A DNA stretch of 64,000 nucleotides from Durusdinium trenchii (GCA_963970005.1 CAXAMN010015113.1:405707-469706); one strand, 5' to 3'. Counted from the stretch's first letter, positions 11,403 to 21,424 are shown. The notes: generated by a model not told the origin, from the sequence alone. Translations and numbers: made by a program.

Positions 11403-11787
11403 ACTGTAGGTGTCGGCTGCTGATCGTCCAAGGACCCACTGAGCTGGTGAATCCTCTGGTGTAGCTCAACGAGTTGATCTGACCTGGACAGTACACAGCT
11501 GCTTCTGTCAGTGTCTTTTTATCTCTGCGGCCACGCTCCTGCATGTAGATCTCGAGGCACTTCCGAACTACTTGATGCTTCCTCTCAATGGAGCCAATCC
11601 AGTTGTGACTCTCTGCTGGAGCGATCTCAAGAACAATGTGCCTCTCTGAACACCAGTCTCGAAGATAATACTGTGCCGCAAATCCCTTGCCTTCATCAAC
11701 CCTCAAACACTTGGGAGTTGCAAAATGCTTGATCCAACTGAGTTCACTGCCCTTCACTAGGTCAACTGACTGTTCACTCTTTGGCAA
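11359..11787 (-). pseudogene. copia integrase catalytic core (element B)
   Basis: This is part of the DDE integrase that would insert the DNA copy. It reads WIKHFATPKCLRVDEGKGFA (second catalytic Asp in RVDEG), then ERHIVLEIAPAESHNWIGSI and ERKHQVVRKCLEIYM (catalytic Glu in IERKH). The first catalytic Asp lies upstream in a different frame near 11.8 kb, and the last 35 residues of this frame are off-frame. Confidence 0.8.
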
Positions 11788-11885
11788 TGTAACGAGTTGC
11801 TTGATCCATCAATGTCATGACACCCACTGTGCCATCATCAGTGTCGATCCATGCAGTGTCTGCAAGAAGACGTTCACCAAAAACT

Positions 11886-12374
11886 CTAGCTGTGAGTCCA
11901 GCTGCTGGTGGAACTCCAGCACGGCCTTGCCTGATATAGCACTCCGGACACACAGCGTTTTGTTGCTGTCATGACATTGTCTGTTGCTTGCACCTCCTCA
12001 AGCATTCGACACAACACATTTGTCCCGGGATGTCCGAGATTTTTGTGCAGTCCCACCACATAGTTCATTGCTGCTTTGCCGACATGCTTCCGAAGCTGTG
12101 CATTGCTTGTCACCGAATCCACCTCCTTTTCAGCGTCTTCTCGATAGTATTTGAGAATGTCTTGCTCAACATCTGGAACCTCTGCTTCCAACTGTTGCGG
12201 CTGTTGCTCAACTGGTTGCATCTCAATGCCACCATCCTCTTCTGCAAGAATGGATTCCGGCTCATCCTCCTCCTGCATCAACTGAGCCAGCTTCTTGGCG
12301 AGACGCTCGGGGTAGCTCTCTGCCAATGCACTTCGCTTCTGGGAACATGGGCGTGCGACCCAGCACACTGCCAT
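11886..12374 (-). pseudogene. copia integrase zinc-binding region (element B)
   Basis: The second half reads VVGLHKNLGHPGTNVLCRML and EVQATDNVMTATKRC, the His-His part of the HHCC domain that precedes the integrase core. The Cys pair should follow, but the frame is shifted after KRC. The first half is a Glu/Gln-rich spacer. Confidence 0.75.
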
Positions 12375-12445
12375 GAGAGTCCTTCTGCAAGACTCTTAAA
12401 CATGTTGGTTTCTTCCCCAGCTCGGGCTTTTCTTGATGGGAACTG

Positions 12446-12913
12446 TCAAACCATACATGCACTGGTCAACATATGCATCATTGAATCATAGCTGCTCTCC
12501 TCCAAACAAGCAAATGCTCTGGTGTACCATGCTCTGCTCAACCAAGGATGCTCCAATGTTGCATTGCGACCACCTTTGTATTGCTCTTGGCATGCAACGG
12601 AACACATGGTCAAGATCGTGTCATGATTGTATTCACGTTCTTCCACCAGTTTCTTCTTGTACTTCTCAGACTTCGCGATGTTGAGCTCCTGAATCGGGGA
12701 CCACAACTTGCACATTGGGGCCATCAACAGCTCATCTGGTTTCTGAAGACGAAGCCGGAGGAACTTGGATCGAGACCCGCGATGCGGTCTCAACCTGTCT
12801 GTGAGAAGACCTCGGCCACAACATGAGGGGTATTTGGAGACTTCTGCGACCGACGTCGTGCGACCTTCGCCAAGAAAAACGACACCTTGATCACACGCTC
12901 GCCAACGAGTCAT
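12446..12913 (-). pseudogene. copia protease-integrase spacer (element B)
   Basis: No enzyme motif. It carries RNATLEHPWLSRAWYTRAFA, a block I associate with the region ahead of integrase in this dinoflagellate copia family. The first 50 residues are probably off-frame. Confidence 0.5.
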
Positions 12914-13810
12914 TCAACATCCTGTGGCAACAAAACCATCTGTGTCTTTTCCAAGGTGCAAAAGGTGCTCACCTCTCGATCCAACTGGGAGTTCTTCCCA
13001 CTCTGAATCTGGCCACTTCATCTGCTTGGCCCTGTCAAAGGTGAGACGGTGAGGCCCCAATCTCTCCAACATTGGTCGTGCTGTACCCTGAGTCACGTAT
13101 GTCAACACATCAATGCGACTGTTGCTGAGGAACACTGGTAAAACCATGCACCTGTTGGTCGTCTCTTTCATGCTATTGCCGTACTTGAAGCCTTTCTCAC
13201 AATGAAACACGGGGATGTCATGAATGTAACCTTGTTCAAGCAGAAAACGAAGGTACTTGCGGATCTGACATGCTGAACCCAACACCGATGCTGCACCTTG
13301 GTCTTGCACTGCTGTGTCGTCACCAACAGAATAATCTTCTTCCATGTCAATGTGAAAAGCTTCTGTCGACAATGTTGTTGTCTCCGGAGGATCTACCGAC
13401 TCAACCATGTTCACGCCTCCTTCCAACTCGTCTCCGAGCTTTCTCTTCTTGTCGGAACGTGGTGGTATGGGACAATCTTGGCCCAATGTCCAGCATTGCC
13501 ACTCCTCAAACATAGTTGACGTCCAGAACCCATGGCTGCTGCTGCTCTTGGAACTTGGTTTGCCTTTGCCTTTTGACTTGGACTTCGAACTGCCTTTGTT
13601 GCGACTCTTTCCACCTGATGGACTTCCTGTTGCACTTGGCAGCATGACCACAACAGGATAGAATCCACGAGAGGTCCGAAGGGCGTTCATCGGAGCTTTG
13701 GCATCTTGACAATCATCAACATCATACACCTGCTCACAATGCTCTGCCAATGTCGTCGAATTGCTCTGTTGACCCATCTTGCCAATCGTCCCATTTATCA
13801 TCTTCACCAT
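12914..13810 (-). CDS. Gag C-terminal / protease-like segment (element B)
   Basis: A frame of about 298 codons. It begins with a Lys/Ser-rich basic stretch (SRNKGSSKSKSKGKGKPSSK), then CWTLGQDCPIPP, which corresponds to a damaged zinc knuckle; the GHWAK half of that knuckle is visible in another frame (about 13.49-13.52 kb). About residue 155 on, TAVQDQGAASVLGS resembles the retropepsin active-site region, with DQGA where D-S/T-G-A would be expected. The rest includes LTFDRAKQMKWPDSEWEELP. The frame is long but carries at least one internal frameshift relative to the family. Confidence 0.6.
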   Translation of the reverse strand: MVKMINGTIGKMGQQSNSTTLAEHCEQVYDVDDCQDAKAPMNALRTSRGFYPVVVMLPSATGSPSGGKSRNKGSSKSKSKGKGKPSSKSSSSHGFWTSTMFEEWQCWTLGQDCPIPPRSDKKRKLGDELEGGVNMVESVDPPETTTLSTEAFHIDMEEDYSVGDDTAVQDQGAASVLGSACQIRKYLRFLLEQGYIHDIPVFHCEKGFKYGNSMKETTNRCMVLPVFLSNSRIDVLTYVTQGTARPMLERLGPHRLTFDRAKQMKWPDSEWEELPVGSRGEHLLHLGKDTDGFVATGC

Positions 13811-14298
13811 GTTGGAGAGGGATCAATGGCGAACTCTTCCGATCCAGCTGTCCAATCATACTGTGCGTTCTCATCACGTTTTGCCCATGTGTCAACTGGT
13901 TTGCCCATGGGTCGTGTCCACCTCGATGACGATGAAGATTGAAGTGTCGAGTCCTGTCCCAAGATGAAACTCATCGATTTCATCACCTCTTCAATGGTCA
14001 GTCCAGTGGTTCCGGTATTTGTACAAATGAGTTGCCGCTGTTCCTTGGTGATCCCTGATCGACGAAGGAACCACCAAGCTCTCACTTTCTCTGGCAGCTC
14101 AACATTGTGCGTCACCTTCAGCCTTCTCTCACAACGGGTGTAATCGTTCATGTAATCTTGCAATGTCTGTTGTGGTTTTCTCTGCAACTTCACGAAGTAC
14201 TTTTCAAAGTCGTCCGGCAACTCCATCAAGAAGCACGAAATCCGAGTCCGTCGTCGTTTGTCTTCACGTCCGTCAGTACTGTCCAGTCGTCGATGCAT
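13804..14298 (-). CDS. copia Gag, capsid-like helical region (element B)
   Basis: Structural protein of the virus-like particle. The diagnostic blocks are QRKPQQTLQDYMNDYTRCER, LPEKVRAWWFLRRSGITKEQ and IEEVMKSMSFILGQDS, typical of Gag in this dinoflagellate copia family. The first 20 codons look off-frame, so the real N terminus lies further upstream in a different frame (about 14.3-14.5 kb). It overlaps the next frame by a few codons, marking another shift. Confidence 0.75.
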   Translation of the reverse strand: MHRRLDSTDGREDKRRRTRISCFLMELPDDFEKYFVKLQRKPQQTLQDYMNDYTRCERRLKVTHNVELPEKVRAWWFLRRSGITKEQRQLICTNTGTTGLTIEEVMKSMSFILGQDSTLQSSSSSRWTRPMGKPVDTWAKRDENAQYDWTAGSEEFAIDPSPTW

Positions 14299-14717
14299 GT
14301 CCAGTCTCCTCTGTCAGTACTGTCCAGTCGCGGATCATCCCCTGATACCGCTCGGTCCTCGATCGGTCGTCCCACGCCTTCACTGACTGGACGTGACCAG
14401 CTTGGTGCGACCGCGAAACGGCGTCCAACGCATCTGTTGAGCCCGATCTCACAGCGTTTGCAAAAGGGAACGGTCCTGCATGTTGGGACGCTTAAAACTG
14501 GAACATAGTGGTCGAGTTTTGCGAGCACATCACTCCACTATGGACACTCGTTTGTCCTGCAGCTTGCGAACTGGTAGATTGCCCTGGACCATTCGACTGC
14601 TGTTGCTTGGGAGCCATGTCAACGCAATGTCAACAATCAACCAATGGCAACACAACGCCAACTCAATGTCAATGCACAACCAAGCCACGCGGCAGCCCCG
14701 TAGGGCCCCGCTACAAA

Positions 14718-14952
14718 CAACAAGAGTTGAAGGCAACCTCAATCCAACTCTATCAGTAAAGCACTCGAAGTCTTCACTGACTCAACGAAACACGTAGTGC
14801 ACGCTCAATCGCACACTTTCACCATGGCGCACCGCCAGCTGTAAGTGACCCTCCCATGACTCGGGCCGAAACACGTCATGTCGACATGTCTCCACCTATG
14901 ACTCAACTCCGGAAACCTTAAGATTCTGGAGGAATCTTCACACAGTGGAAAA
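14718..14952 (-). repeat. 5' LTR of element B
   Basis: Direct repeat of 8041-8280, with about eight substitutions and one 3-base gap. Just inside it (plus strand 14700-14717) lies GGGGCCCCGCTACAAA, which resembles the 3' end of a tRNA with a damaged CCA and fits the expected primer-binding position. Confidence 0.85.
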
Positions 14953-15205
14953 TCAGGTCATCGATGTGGATCAGGGTGGTGCATTATGGTGCATTCATCC
15001 ACCCGGAATGACTCCAGAGTTTTTGAAGCTGTTTGATAAGAAAGCGCGTGAAGATGTCAGGCCAACTTGTTGTTCCTTTCCTCAGATTTTGAAGAAGGTT
15101 CTTCACAGTAAACTCTCTCACCATCTCAGGTGACCCTCAAAGGCTTTTCCTGCAGTTCCGGAAGAAAAGCATCATTCACATCCAGACACCCCCTCAAATG
15201 CTCAA

Positions 15206-15215
15206 AAAATCTCTG

Positions 15216-15249
<34 letters not shown>

Positions 15250-15250
15250 C
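15206..15250 (+). repeat. CT microsatellite
   Basis: A nearly pure (CT)n tract ends exactly at the left target-site copy of element C, suggesting that C integrated at the edge of this tract. Confidence 0.9.
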
Positions 15251-15252
15251 TT
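15248..15252 (+). repeat. Target-site duplication of element C, left (TCCTT)
   Basis: TCCTT directly before the TG of the left LTR. An identical TCCTT directly follows the right LTR. Five bases is the usual copia duplication length. Confidence 0.85.
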
Positions 15253-15429
15253 TGTAAAATTCAGCAGCTGTTTGTTTCACGTTTATGCACGTCAGTTGTA
15301 TTGCTTTCCTCTGGCAGTTGTCCTTGGGCTCAAGGCCTTTGATCCAAGGTGCATTGTGAAGCACCAAGCCATTGTACATGAACACTGCGATGGAGTAGAC
15401 ATGCGATTGTACAAAAGATTGTCTCTTCA
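15253..15429 (-). repeat. 3' LTR of element C
   Basis: 177 bases, starting TGTAAAATTCAGCAGCTG on the plus strand and ending CTCTTCA. It differs from the other LTR at seven positions plus a 2-base gap near the end (about 96% identity). Confidence 0.92.
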
Positions 15430-16009
15430 TTGTTGAATCACACCATCTCCATAAAACATTGTTGAAACCGGAAAGAAACACTATTGTACACAAGGCAGTT
15501 CAAAAATTGTTGGCAAGTCTGTACAGTTCTTTTCTTCATCATTGTCTCTTCAGCACTGTTGCCATCTCTTGTCGTTGTGCTCGTAGTGCACGTAGGCAGT
15601 GTCTCTGCCAGAGAGCTGCAGATTGTTGGGCTGTCCTAGCCCTGCGTTTCCTCCATGTTGTCACCTGGAGATTGTCGGGGACGCTTTGTCACCTTCTCTT
15701 CTTCTCCTTCTGGCTCCGTGTGACGAACAGGAATGGAGTGCCACTGCACGAGAAGACAAAAACGGAGGGCACTGTTGCCTACAAGGCCAGTGTTGCTTCC
15801 GGAGAACTTGCATCCCCCGCTTGGCTTCCACATGTCGTGCGACCAGGAAGGTGGAAGGTGCGGCATACCAAGGATAGCAATTGGGAGGGTTTCCCAGCCC
15901 TGCTGTTCCAAACCCTTGAGTGAGTCATCTTGTGCTACTTGTAAGTCAGTCTTAGGTCAGGAAACAAACAAAAGACCAGGCAAACAAACAAAAACCAAAT
16001 GCAGTGCCC

Positions 16010-16432
16010 TCACATTGTTCTTCTCGGCCTCGTGAACCGGTAATTGTGCGGCGCATACACCTGAAGCACTTGTACACTATAGCCGCGTTGAAAGGAGGAT
16101 AGTTTCTTCACCGCCATGTGGTGTGCCATATTGTGGAGGTCGAAGGTGATGGCCAGGACAATTGTCTGGTCATTTGCCATTGTATGCCCCATTGACTGGT
16201 GATAGGCCAACCATTGTACAGCCTCTTCAGTTGTGGGCAGCATGATAAATTGTTCCCAGTTGCCTGGCTTTCTCAAGCTCCCAGGCAACTTGTCAATCTC
16301 ATTGTCCTCATTCAGCATCATTGTGTACTCCACTTTTGTCACTGCAGCGAACCAATATGTGGAGATATTGTCCAGAACGTCACACCAAGGACTGTCCTTG
16401 TAATTGGGCGGCAAAATGACTTGGCTCTCCAC
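16010..16432 (-). CDS. Unrecognised ORF between RNase H and 3' LTR of element C
   Basis: 140 codons beginning with an ATG. The predicted protein has ordinary composition (ESQVILPPNYKDSPWCDVLD near the start, EEAVQWLAYHQSMGHTMAND in the middle) and no domain I recognise. It lies downstream of the RNase H stop, where simple copia elements have only a short untranslated stretch. A second open stretch (16529-16903) precedes it. It could be an extra element gene or part of a third, older insertion; I cannot tell which. Confidence 0.35.
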   Translation of the reverse strand: MESQVILPPNYKDSPWCDVLDNISTYWFAAVTKVEYTMMLNEDNEIDKLPGSLRKPGNWEQFIMLPTTEEAVQWLAYHQSMGHTMANDQTIVLAITFDLHNMAHHMAVKKLSSFQRGYSVQVLQVYAPHNYRFTRPRRTM

Positions 16433-16528
16433 ATTGTCCTAATTGTACAGGATTGCTCGATCCTCCCACAGAAATTGTCGAATTCATGGGGAGTCGGCGC
16501 TGACTGTGGTAATCAGGAATTGTCATCT

Positions 16529-16903
16529 CTACGGCCATTGTTGCCCTTGAGATTCTTCCCCAAATAGTAGATCCCGATTGTGAGCGCTTGTGAGCTGGAA
16601 AGCGGCTGCGGTCGAAAGAACTGTTGACAAATTGTCAACTGAACATGCATTGTCGTCCAAATTCAAAAGGCAAAACTTCAAACACAATTGTTCATCGCAT
16701 TGTTCCCCGAAAAGACGGAAAGAAAAGTCGGGTCCATTGTGAAATTGAAATCTTGTAGTATATATTGTCATAGCATGCACATAGTGGCTAGAATAGTGTG
16801 CCATGGCTCGATGCCCCCATGTGTGTATTGTACACGCATAGATGCTGCCGTGGTTGTGAAACTGTTCTGTACGGCCGTTGTTCAGTTGTGGTGTTGCGGG
16901 CAT
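16529..16903 (-). CDS. Open frame after RNase H of element C, unrecognised
   Basis: About 124 codons directly downstream of, and slightly overlapping, the RNase H end. It contains FSFRLFGEQCDEQLCLKFCL and a Thr/His-rich first half. No family recognised. The strand and placement are those of element C, so it is listed as a possible accessory frame, with low confidence that it is translated. Confidence 0.25.
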   Translation of the reverse strand: MPATPQLNNGRTEQFHNHGSIYACTIHTWGHRAMAHYSSHYVHAMTIYTTRFQFHNGPDFSFRLFGEQCDEQLCLKFCLLNLDDNACSVDNLSTVLSTAAAFQLTSAHNRDLLFGEESQGQQWP

Positions 16904-17184
16904 TGAATGCCCGCCATGCAGAGGTGTTTGTTAAGCACCTCTGCCGGGACATACTTTGTCAGTATGTCTGCTGGGTTGTCATGTGTGCTGATCTTGTGTA
17001 TTGATAGGATCCCGCTTTGTACCAGTTGTTGTATGAAGAGGTATTTTAGGTCAATGTGCTTTGCTTTCTTTGATGAGCAAATTTTTGTTGCTATGCTCTT
17101 TCCGCTTGTGCTGTCGGTATGTATACGAATGTTCACCCTTGTTGTTGTTGTTGCTTCCTTGATGAAATTTGCTATATGTATGTA
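16882..17184 (-). pseudogene. copia RNase H, C-terminal half (element C)
   Basis: Reads NIRIHTDSTSGKSIATKICS, then KKAKHIDLKYLFIQQLVQSG and KISTHDNPADILTKYVPAEV: the third catalytic Asp block, the KHID block and the 'D.LTK' end of copia RNase H. In-frame codons continue upstream to 17184, where sequence switches to the LINE. The N-terminal half is 10.8 kb away at 28009. Joining 17184 to 28009 keeps the frame and gives the family's expected order, so one gene was split by the LINE. Confidence 0.88.
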
Positions 17185-17353
17185 GTCAGCCCCTCTGGCT
17201 CAAAAGCCTAGGGGTTCGTGGGGGACAGGCCTCCCGGGGCCTCGGGTTGGTGCTCCCCGCATCAGACGGGGTGTCCACAAGCGGCTCTGCACAAGACCCG
17301 CGCCATTGGATAGCTCCTTTAGTTGCTCCGTGATTTCCATTAGATCTCGAGCC
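17185..17353 (+). other. LINE 5' untranslated region
   Basis: GC-rich leader between the junction and the first ATG at 17354. It contains GTGGGGGACAGGCCTCCCGG and CCCGCATCAGACGGGG, short inverted repeats that could fold. The reading frame is open from about 17306, but there is no ATG before 17354 (context GAGCCATGACC). Confidence 0.5.
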
Positions 17354-20300
17354 ATGACCGAGCCCTCGATGACGCTTGATGTTGCTGAGCCCTTTGCTGG
17401 CAAGCTCAGAGACCTGCTCAAGGCGGTGAGTTCGCCTTCACACTGCCCTTGCCTTGACCGTGTCTCAGTGGTTTGTGGCGAAGTTTTGAGCATTGGGAAG
17501 ACTACGCTAGAACTCTGTTTGCAGCAATTCATGCCGGGGAGGGGTTTTCAGAAGGTGTGTGATGATGGTGGTCCTTGCCAACTACACATCCCGAACCTGG
17601 AGGCCCGCTCCATCAATTTGCGTGTAGGAGTGACAATCATGTGTGCTGGTTCATTGCTGAGCTCCTCTGACCCCATGAACTTAGCATTTGATCCAGAAGC
17701 TGTTGTGCTCTATCGGCCGGACTACATTGAGGACACCGCATGGACTGCCTATCACCTCTTCGCTGGCTCATTCAGTGGATGGGAAATGGCAGCGAAATGG
17801 TTGTCGAAGCAAGACTCCCCGGTGTTGATCAGCCAACATGTTGCATTTGATGCTGATCCGGATGTGATGTTTCTGTGGGAAGCTAGCCACCATGCTAAAG
17901 CGCTACACGCCCCTCTGCGGCATACCCAGGCATGGCTTCAGAGTGATGAGATCGGTGTTGCTGGTTCGGTGGGCGACAACACCACCCTCTTCGCATGCCA
18001 GGCGCAGACAAATGCCTTGGGGACCATGAGCCCCCCGTGTCAGCCTTGGTCCAAGGGGGGCCGCAAGACTGGGTTGTCATCGGACAATGGATGGGCATTT
18101 GTTTCTGGACTCCTGTTTGCCTTCAAGGCACAGATCATGATCTTGGCTGCTGAATGTGCAGACGAGATTGCCCAGCGCCCACACTTTGAAGTGCTGCTAT
18201 CGGTGGCTCGACAGTTAGGGTTTAGACTTGTCTGGAAGCAGGTCACCTCGCTTCACCAGCTCTCTCCGCAAATGCGGAATCGATGGCTTGCGTGTTGGGT
18301 CAGGGCGGACATCGAATCCAAGTTCATTGGGGCCCCGATCACCCCTCACATCCATCCAAGACATAGGTGGCTTGAGGAGGATTTTGAATTTGTCATCCCT
18401 CGAATTTGGCAACAGCAGCTCCTCCTTTCGGACTCCGAAAAGCGATTTTATGGGGACCTGGATTTCCTCCCCCCGGCAAAGAAGAAGACCGTTGGGCCAA
18501 ACCCAACACAGACCCAGGTCCTTTATGCCAGGATTCCGTCTGATGCAGAGCCGATGCCGACACTTTGTGCATCCTATTCTCAGCAGCATCACCTCGACCG
18601 TCAGCATTTGGCCACTAAGGGAGCATTCGCCTCACTGCAGATCACACCCGAGGGTTTCGCTTTCTTTGATCCGGCCAGGTTTGTGTCCATGCATGGAGCC
18701 ACAGTCGACTGCATCCTCTCTGCCAAGATCCCGGATGCTTTCAAGAGCCTTGGCAACGCAATCGCGGTTCCCCACGCTCTACTCCCATTGATCATTGGGT
18801 TTATTGCGGTCTTGCCTGACCATTTCGACATCCATGCCATGCTTCAGAAGTGTTGGAAAGAACGGGTCACCTCCACCCTCGGTGGTCTGCCGGACTGGAG
18901 CCCATGTTCATGTCACCAAGATTACGAATGTCAAGAATTTGCTATCCATCATTGTGCAAGAGAGCCACCCCAACACCAGGTACATGCTGTTCGATGTCCC
19001 TCCACGCTGTCCATTGCCAAAGCCATCGCCTGTGCCTTCACCGGACCGCATGAAATCCTCTACCACTTCATTTTGGTTGGGACTTCGCAGACCTTGGACC
19101 TTTCCACCGGAATTGGTGAAGCAGCTTCCATCCAATCCACGTGGACTTTGACCACCCAAGGAATTTCAATTGGCACCTGCTCCTTTCAGATTGGGTCCGT
19201 CATTGCTCTGAATCCTGTGCTGGATGTGTCCCCTACGCAGCCGTTCCACCCAATTGTTGCGGTTGCACAGGCACCATTCGTCTCCATGATCGAATCGCTG
19301 CTTGACTTAGGTATCTGGTGTCTCTTCGAGGACCTTGCATTGCAGTGGACGCCGTACCAATGGAATTTCCTGCTCCTTATCCCGGACTTGGGAGTTTCCT
19401 TTGCCTCCACGGTGCCTGTTCCTCAGCGTGGCATTCTTTGTGCTGCCATTCAGAGCCTGCCGGCCACTTGCACGGATTACTGTGGTCAGATCTCTCTCAG
19501 CCAAGATACACTGGTGCTCTCGATCACACCGAAACACCTCACGGCCACAGACACACTCGCAGCTTTCCTGCACACAACGGCAGGTGCCTGCATTTGGGCT
19601 TGCAAGCTCCACAATGGTACAGACACATCACAAGTCTTCCTGGTCGATGGCGCCAGGCAATCGATTTTTCAGCGCAACAATGCAAGGGAGGGACTCCATT
19701 TGCAATCCATCCAGCATGGTGATCTCCTATCCCTACAGCCGGAGCATTCCATTGGAGCAGGTGGACATCACCAGTCCCAGGGCCCACCACCCACCATGCC
19801 AGCAGAGGCCACAATGGTCATGCGTGCAGAGTTTGCCACCAACACGCACGGGTGGATGGCAGCCGATGAAATGGCATTTGCCACGCAACTGTTGCATTGG
19901 GCTGCGGACGATGGGCCCTATTATTCTCCCCCGGTGTACTGGGATGTCACGCAGTCAGAGTTTGATGACAGCCCCATTGGGTCTATGAGGATTTGGAGGG
20001 ATGCTGTTACGCACATCCCCATCTTAGCGGCTGACCATTGGTGCGCTCTGGAGGTCTTGCATTCTGATGAGCAGATCCAGGTTGTCACGGTCCAAGTACC
20101 GCAAGACCTACATGCCAGAATTGTGATCATACTGGCACGTTTCTTGGACGTTGCACCGCACAGGATGAACATTTTGCACCACAACTCCAACTGGACTCCT
20201 CACCTTTGTGGTTGGGACCTGATCCTGCGGTGGGCTGAAGAAATCGGACAGACCGATACTCTGGCCGTTGGACCTACACACAACCCAATGTCGGCCAATA

Positions 20301-21424
20301 CTCGTGACATGATCGACATCGTGCTTCAGTCAGCCGTTGAGGACTGGAACAGTGCAGGGGCACCCCGCAACTTGGGACTGCTTGCTTTCCGTATCCGACG
20401 GAGCTTCTTCCTCTCATTGGTCAGGAAAACTCAGGAACATGGTGACATTCCCAACCAAAGACCTCTCTTCACCAGCTTTCCGCCGGGCACCATCAGGCCT
20501 CCAACGTCCACCAGGCGGAATGACGAAGCAGAGGCACAAGCCATTCAAGACAGGATTTGCACCAGACTGCTTCACATCCAGCTCAACCCATACTGGATGC
20601 ATTCTGATGAGATGGACTTTGCGCTTGAGGGCCCCAGGTCGCTCTACCCTGAGGCGCTCTTTTGCCCTCCTGCCACGTGGACAGCTCAATATGAGACCCT
20701 GTCTTTCATTGCAGCACCGGTCCCACAATATGAACCATACAGGCACATCTTTTGGTTCATTGCCGATGCCAACCATTGGATTGCAGCAGAATGCTTCAAG
20801 ACAGGGCCGCACGCCTACCTGTACATGACTACACCGCATGCCTCCATTGAGCGTTACCAACCACTGGTCCAACAGCTGAGATCAACCCTTGGCTTCAATG
20901 AGAGCAGCCTGATTGTCCACTTCCTCCCGCAGGTCAACCTGCCAGGTCTCTGTGGGGGCATCTCCATTCAGCCCATGTCTATCAGCCAGCATACAGAAAT
21001 CCAGCTTGGCCCGTTCTCAGCTCCAGCTGCCCAAATTGCCCAGCAAGCAGTCCAACGGTGGCGCCAACTCAGGCCATTACCAACTTTGATGAATTTTGCC
21101 ACCCGGGCACGACAGTGGCTGCTCTTGAGGGTCACTCGCAATCACTTTCCTGACAAATACACGGCTGCTGGCACCCAGACCCCGGCACCAATGGAGGTAT
21201 CCTCCTCCCCCCGCCAGGCTGCATCCAAGGCCGCCCCAGCCCCCGGTGGAGGCAAAGTTGACATTCTGGTGCAAACCCACCCAGGCCAAATGGGAGGATT
21301 TAATCCTGCAGGCCCCGATTCCCTTCCTGGGATCAGATGGAAAGCCACTCCAGCAAGTGCACCGCCTGCAGGTGTCACCTACCAGGGCGGGGGTTGTCCT
21401 TGCCACGAAGACGCATGTTGGTGA
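17354..21424 (+). CDS. LINE polyprotein, N-terminal part: C5 cytosine methyltransferase plus two peptidase-like domains
   Basis: An unbroken frame of 1356 codons from the first ATG. Residues about 130-485 form a C5 cytosine methyltransferase: LFAGSFSGWE (motif I, about 135-144), SPPCQPWSKGG (motif IV, catalytic Cys about 229), Glu of motif VI in AAECADEI (about 267), QMRNR (motif VIII, about 306-310) and LGNAIAVPHA (motif X, about 466-475). All key residues are present. Two related segments follow: W834-ADEM...H895...C952-G, and W1081-SDEM...H1141...C1200-G. Each has a His-Trp and, 57-59 residues later, a Cys-Gly, like Ulp1/C48-type cysteine peptidases. The last 40-60 codons are probably off-frame, because family-like sequence continues in the overlapping frame from about 21250. 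The methyltransferase would act on CG or other cytosines of DNA; target unknown. Confidence 0.85.
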   Translation: MTEPSMTLDVAEPFAGKLRDLLKAVSSPSHCPCLDRVSVVCGEVLSIGKTTLELCLQQFMPGRGFQKVCDDGGPCQLHIPNLEARSINLRVGVTIMCAGSLLSSSDPMNLAFDPEAVVLYRPDYIEDTAWTAYHLFAGSFSGWEMAAKWLSKQDSPVLISQHVAFDADPDVMFLWEASHHAKALHAPLRHTQAWLQSDEIGVAGSVGDNTTLFACQAQTNALGTMSPPCQPWSKGGRKTGLSSDNGWAFVSGLLFAFKAQIMILAAECADEIAQRPHFEVLLSVARQLGFRLVWKQVTSLHQLSPQMRNRWLACWVRADIESKFIGAPITPHIHPRHRWLEEDFEFVIPRIWQQQLLLSDSEKRFYGDLDFLPPAKKKTVGPNPTQTQVLYARIPSDAEPMPTLCASYSQQHHLDRQHLATKGAFASLQITPEGFAFFDPARFVSMHGATVDCILSAKIPDAFKSLGNAIAVPHALLPLIIGFIAVLPDHFDIHAMLQKCWKERVTSTLGGLPDWSPCSCHQDYECQEFAIHHCAREPPQHQVHAVRCPSTLSIAKAIACAFTGPHEILYHFILVGTSQTLDLSTGIGEAASIQSTWTLTTQGISIGTCSFQIGSVIALNPVLDVSPTQPFHPIVAVAQAPFVSMIESLLDLGIWCLFEDLALQWTPYQWNFLLLIPDLGVSFASTVPVPQRGILCAAIQSLPATCTDYCGQISLSQDTLVLSITPKHLTATDTLAAFLHTTAGACIWACKLHNGTDTSQVFLVDGARQSIFQRNNAREGLHLQSIQHGDLLSLQPEHSIGAGGHHQSQGPPPTMPAEATMVMRAEFATNTHGWMAADEMAFATQLLHWAADDGPYYSPPVYWDVTQSEFDDSPIGSMRIWRDAVTHIPILAADHWCALEVLHSDEQIQVVTVQVPQDLHARIVIILARFLDVAPHRMNILHHNSNWTPHLCGWDLILRWAEEIGQTDTLAVGPTHNPMSANTRDMIDIVLQSAVEDWNSAGAPRNLGLLAFRIRRSFFLSLVRKTQEHGDIPNQRPLFTSFPPGTIRPPTSTRRNDEAEAQAIQDRICTRLLHIQLNPYWMHSDEMDFALEGPRSLYPEALFCPPATWTAQYETLSFIAAPVPQYEPYRHIFWFIADANHWIAAECFKTGPHAYLYMTTPHASIERYQPLVQQLRSTLGFNESSLIVHFLPQVNLPGLCGGISIQPMSISQHTEIQLGPFSAPAAQIAQQAVQRWRQLRPLPTLMNFATRARQWLLLRVTRNHFPDKYTAAGTQTPAPMEVSSSPRQAASKAAPAPGGGKVDILVQTHPGQMGGFNPAGPDSLPGIRWKATPASAPPAGVTYQGGGCPCHEDACW

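Larger units (their letters stand above)
8041..14952 (-). mobile_element. Ty1/copia element B, complete but decayed
   Basis: This LTR retrotransposon is bounded by direct repeats at 8041-8280 and 14718-14952. Reading the minus strand gives Gag, a protease-like segment, integrase, reverse transcriptase, RNase H and a membrane/coiled-coil tail, which is the copia order (integrase before RT). At least eight frame changes and stops break it, so it cannot be autonomous now. The LTRs differ at about eight positions plus one 3-base gap by eye (about 96% identity). No clean target duplication could be assigned, because both LTRs are followed by the same CACAGTGGAAAA, which leaves that boundary ambiguous. 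Confidence 0.9.
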
